This document shows positions 6,390-7,932 of a DNA stretch of 7,932 bases, one piece after another. The position numbers and the translations under genes are program-made. Origin of the DNA: Desulfobacterales bacterium (GTDB lineage: Bacteria > Desulfobacterota > Desulfobacteria > Desulfobacterales > C00003060). Within the stretch, counting starts at the first letter, position 1; the number at the start of each line of letters is the position of its first letter. Where the stretch lies: positions 1 through 7,932 of the forward strand of contig DAOVOU010000083.1 in assembly GCA_030629475.1 (NCBI GenBank), given 5' to 3'. The notes under the pieces were generated by a model. That model was not told where the DNA came from, ran no database searches, and saw only the letters and a program-made list of their open reading frames with translations.

Positions 6390-6613
6390 GTAACTTCTCA
6401 ATAGGTTCGGGGAAGTCACCTGAAATCAAGCCCGCCGACAGGCAATTAAATTTGAAAACGTCTGAAACTCGCTTATAAGTGAGCCTAAAGAAAAAAGAGT
6501 ATTGATGACGTTAAAACACGCGTCCTTAGACTTGAAATTCATATGTGCTAACGAAAGGATCAGAAAGCCGCCTCTTTTTTCTTAAGGCTCACTTTAGGTT
6601 ATTGAGAAGATAC
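6390..6613. repeat. Nested inverted-repeat element (possible MITE or IS relic)
   Basis: Outer arms of 14 bp, GTAACTTCTCAATA at 6390-6403 and its complement at 6600-6613, match at 13 of 14 positions. Inner arms of 23 bp at 6477-6499 and 6572-6594 match at 22 of 23 positions and enclose 72 bases. A near-perfect 16-bp palindrome (6468-6483) overlaps the left inner arm. A 9-bp direct repeat, GTCAAATCG, flanks the element at 6370-6378 and 6626-6634, but 11 to 12 bases away from the arms, so it is not a simple target duplication. No transposase frame lies inside. The stretch between the ATPase and the lipoprotein gene (6323-6832) holds no gene. Confidence 0.6.
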
Positions 6614-6667
6614 TTAGGAGCTTTCGTCAAATCGGAAATGCGATCGGGTCGTTTCGTAGAGGTGCGT

Positions 6668-6694
6668 TGGCACGGCAATTGGCACGATATTTGA
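6668..6694 (+). promoter_or_regulatory. Overlapping sigma54-like -24 boxes upstream of the lipoprotein gene
   Basis: TGGCACG, the sigma54 -24 consensus, occurs perfectly at 6668-6674 and again at 6680-6686. Each is followed after exactly 4 bases by TTG, but the next base is G (first copy) or A (second), where the -12 consensus needs C. So both are one base short of a full match. Transcription would start around 6700, about 130 bases before the gene. Confidence 0.25.
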
Positions 6695-6779
6695 GTATTG
6701 ACAAGAGAGTTGGAAGAAGAAGTCAGCTTACACTATCTGATAGCACACATCTGATTATATAGGAATTTCCTTTTTTCGA

Positions 6780-6818
6780 GCGGCGAAGCCGCGTTATATA
6801 AAACCGCGAAGCGCTTTT
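6780..6818. repeat. Two adjacent GAA-loop hairpins before the lipoprotein gene
   Basis: GCGGC-GAA-GCCGC (6780-6792) is a perfect 5-bp hairpin. CGC-GAA-GCG (6805-6813) is a 3-bp hairpin extended, after one C/C mismatch, by AAAA (6800-6803) with TTTT (6815-6818). Both contain GCGAAGC. They sit just before the GAGGG ribosome binding site (6826-6830), and the second is followed by a T-run, so they could act as an attenuator or terminator in the leader. Confidence 0.45.
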
Positions 6819-6832
6819 ATCATTTGAGGGTC

Positions 6833-7932
6833 ATGAAAACAATGAATTTATCGTCTAAAATCACGGTGTATGCACTGGTAGTGGCATTTTTCCTGGTTGG
6901 CTGTGCCTATCAGCGCCGGGTAACTCTTGCGCCTACGGGTTTACCCGAAGAGATCTTTGCCACCCCTCAACTAAACTATTACGGCACATCAAATGTGGGC
7001 CTCTTCAATTTCACAGAGCCGTCTTTTGCCCCAGGAATAGGGAAAGAAGCCGCACAGTTCTTATATCAAGAGTTGTTGAAAAACGGGGTGTTCCTGAACG
7101 TGACACCCGAGTTAGACGTTACAGATATCCGCGTTGAGAACTTGATCGACATAGCGCGGGCCAAAAAGTACGATCTGATCATCACGGGGGATTTGCTCTA
7201 CTACCTTGAAGGTAGTCTTCATCAGTCATCGCGCGTTGACGAGCAGATTCGAGTCATTGATGTACCCACAAAGATTACCCTTTGGTATGCCAAAGCGGTG
7301 GATATCGGTTCACCCTGCCCCTATACCGACTATATCCTCGCAGAAGGTCGAGGCGTACGTGCACCCACGGCTATGACGCTGTTGAAGAGGAACGCAGAAA
7401 AGTTCTGCAGAATGCTCCTCAACTCACCCCCGCAAGAACTCTCGGCCGCAGCTCCAAGATTTTCAGAATTCAGCAAACACGAGGTAGGCTCGGCCCCACC
7501 AGTGGCTCCGGCCAAAGAGGGAGCCAAACCCAAACGTCTGGCTGCTGAGGAGGGGTCACGAGCACCGCAGAAGGCTTTGGAAGAGGAGCGTCTCCGGGAG
7601 GAGCGCTTGCGCGAGGATGCCGAAGCGCGCAGGGAGCGTGCTGAGCGGGAAAGATTTCTGAACAAGCACATCCACTTTGAGCTTGATAAATCGAGGATCC
7701 TTCCGGAGGCAAAAGAGATCCTCGGGCGTAAAGCTGAATGGCTCACGGCCCATCCCAAGGTCTCGGTGATTATCGCAGGCCATTGCGACGAACGAGGAAC
7801 CCACGAAGGTAACATGGTCCTTGGGGGCCGGCGCGCCCGGAGTGCCAAGAGTTATCTGGTCTATCTTGGGATTGCGCCCGAACGGCTGACAACTGTGAGC
7901 TATGGATGGGAGATGCCCCTCGATCCAGGCCA
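6833..7932 (+). CDS. Pal/OmpA-family lipoprotein with CsgG/LpoB-like N-terminal region (3' end outside window)
   Basis: The frame is open to the window edge (366 codons plus two bases). A lipoprotein signal ends in LVGC, with Cys24 as the lipidated residue and Ala at +2, which favours the outer membrane. Residues about 50-195 have strand-helix features (VGLFNF, a helix ending LLKNGVF, then KYDLIITGDLLYYLEG) that resemble CsgG, LpoB or TolB-N-like lipoprotein domains; this is a structural guess. A Pro/Ala-rich then strongly charged Glu/Arg coiled segment (about 222-275) links to a Pal domain. That domain begins HIHFELDKSRILPEA (279-293) and includes GHCDERGT (316-323) and the LGGRRARSAKSYL helix, which bind meso-diaminopimelate of peptidoglycan. 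GAGGG at 6826-6830 is 2 bases from the ATG at 6833 and 11 from the in-frame ATG at 6842, so either may be used. It probably anchors the outer membrane to the wall, near or beyond Tol-Pal; no tol genes are in view. Confidence 0.85.
   Translation, partial: MKTMNLSSKITVYALVVAFFLVGCAYQRRVTLAPTGLPEEIFATPQLNYYGTSNVGLFNFTEPSFAPGIGKEAAQFLYQELLKNGVFLNVTPELDVTDIRVENLIDIARAKKYDLIITGDLLYYLEGSLHQSSRVDEQIRVIDVPTKITLWYAKAVDIGSPCPYTDYILAEGRGVRAPTAMTLLKRNAEKFCRMLLNSPPQELSAAAPRFSEFSKHEVGSAPPVAPAKEGAKPKRLAAEEGSRAPQKALEEERLREERLREDAEARRERAERERFLNKHIHFELDKSRILPEAKEILGRKAEWLTAHPKVSVIIAGHCDERGTHEGNMVLGGRRARSAKSYLVYLGIAPERLTTVSYGWEMPLDPG

Noticed and set aside
6698..6703. Perfect TTGACA as a -35 box for the lipoprotein gene
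   Set aside because: No acceptable -10 box lies 16 to 18 bases downstream.
6598..6762. 54-codon open stretch after the inverted-repeat element, possible transposase or gene remnant
   Set aside because: It has no start codon in a sensible place and no recognisable sequence; it could be chance.
7330..7848. 172-codon minus-strand frame rich in Arg and Ser
   Set aside because: It is the antisense shadow of the Pal-domain gene, whose charged linker codons give an open frame on the other strand.
1..7932. tRNA, rRNA genes, CRISPR arrays and complete insertion sequences
   Set aside because: I looked for T-arm-like GGTTCGAATCC words, regularly spaced direct repeats of 25-40 bases, and transposase motifs on both strands and found none.

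Overview
The window looks like chromosome of a Gram-negative, mid-GC bacterium, most probably a Desulfobacterota/Deltaproteobacteria relative. The evidence is an outer-membrane beta-barrel gene, a Pal-type lipoprotein gene, a PilB/GspE ATPase with an added cyclic-nucleotide-binding domain, and long gene-free spacers full of short palindromes and micro-repeats. The taxon is an inference from gene content and repeat style; no marker gene fixes it.

Layout, left to right. Positions 1-184 are a leader with a plausible sigma70-type promoter. Positions 185-658 (+) encode a TIGR00725-type Rossmann protein related to the LOG/DprA superfamily. A 443-base spacer with two perfect small hairpins follows. 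Positions 1102-1869 (+) encode a signal-peptide-bearing outer-membrane barrel. It converges on dtd, the D-aminoacyl-tRNA deacylase, at 2048-2488 (-), which uses a GTG start. Between them is a three-unit 10-bp micro-repeat. Positions 2489-3476 are a nearly 1 kb stretch with no convincing gene but with nested hairpins, a minus-strand terminator-like stem, a 9-bp micro-repeat and GC-rich palindromes. Positions 3477-3800 (+) encode a small CxxC/CxxC protein. A structured 221-base spacer leads to the central gene, 4022-6322 (+), a 766-residue secretion/pilus assembly ATPase. Positions 6323-6832 are a second repeat-rich spacer with a nested inverted-repeat element of about 224 bp. The last gene starts at 6833 (+) and runs off the window: a lipoprotein with a CsgG/LpoB-like N-terminal region joined to a Pal/OmpA peptidoglycan-binding domain.

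The genes do not form an obvious operon: each is separated by 180 to 990 bases of non-coding DNA. The shared theme is the cell envelope (outer-membrane barrel, assembly ATPase, Pal-like lipoprotein), with two housekeeping or unknown genes (dtd, TIGR00725). The most interesting points are the ATPase that combines an N-terminal MshEN (c-di-GMP-type) domain with a C-terminal cNMP-binding domain, the nested inverted-repeat element at 6390-6613, and the hairpin cluster with two competing folds just upstream of the ATPase gene. None of this proves a new system; the ATPase architecture is the best candidate for new regulation.
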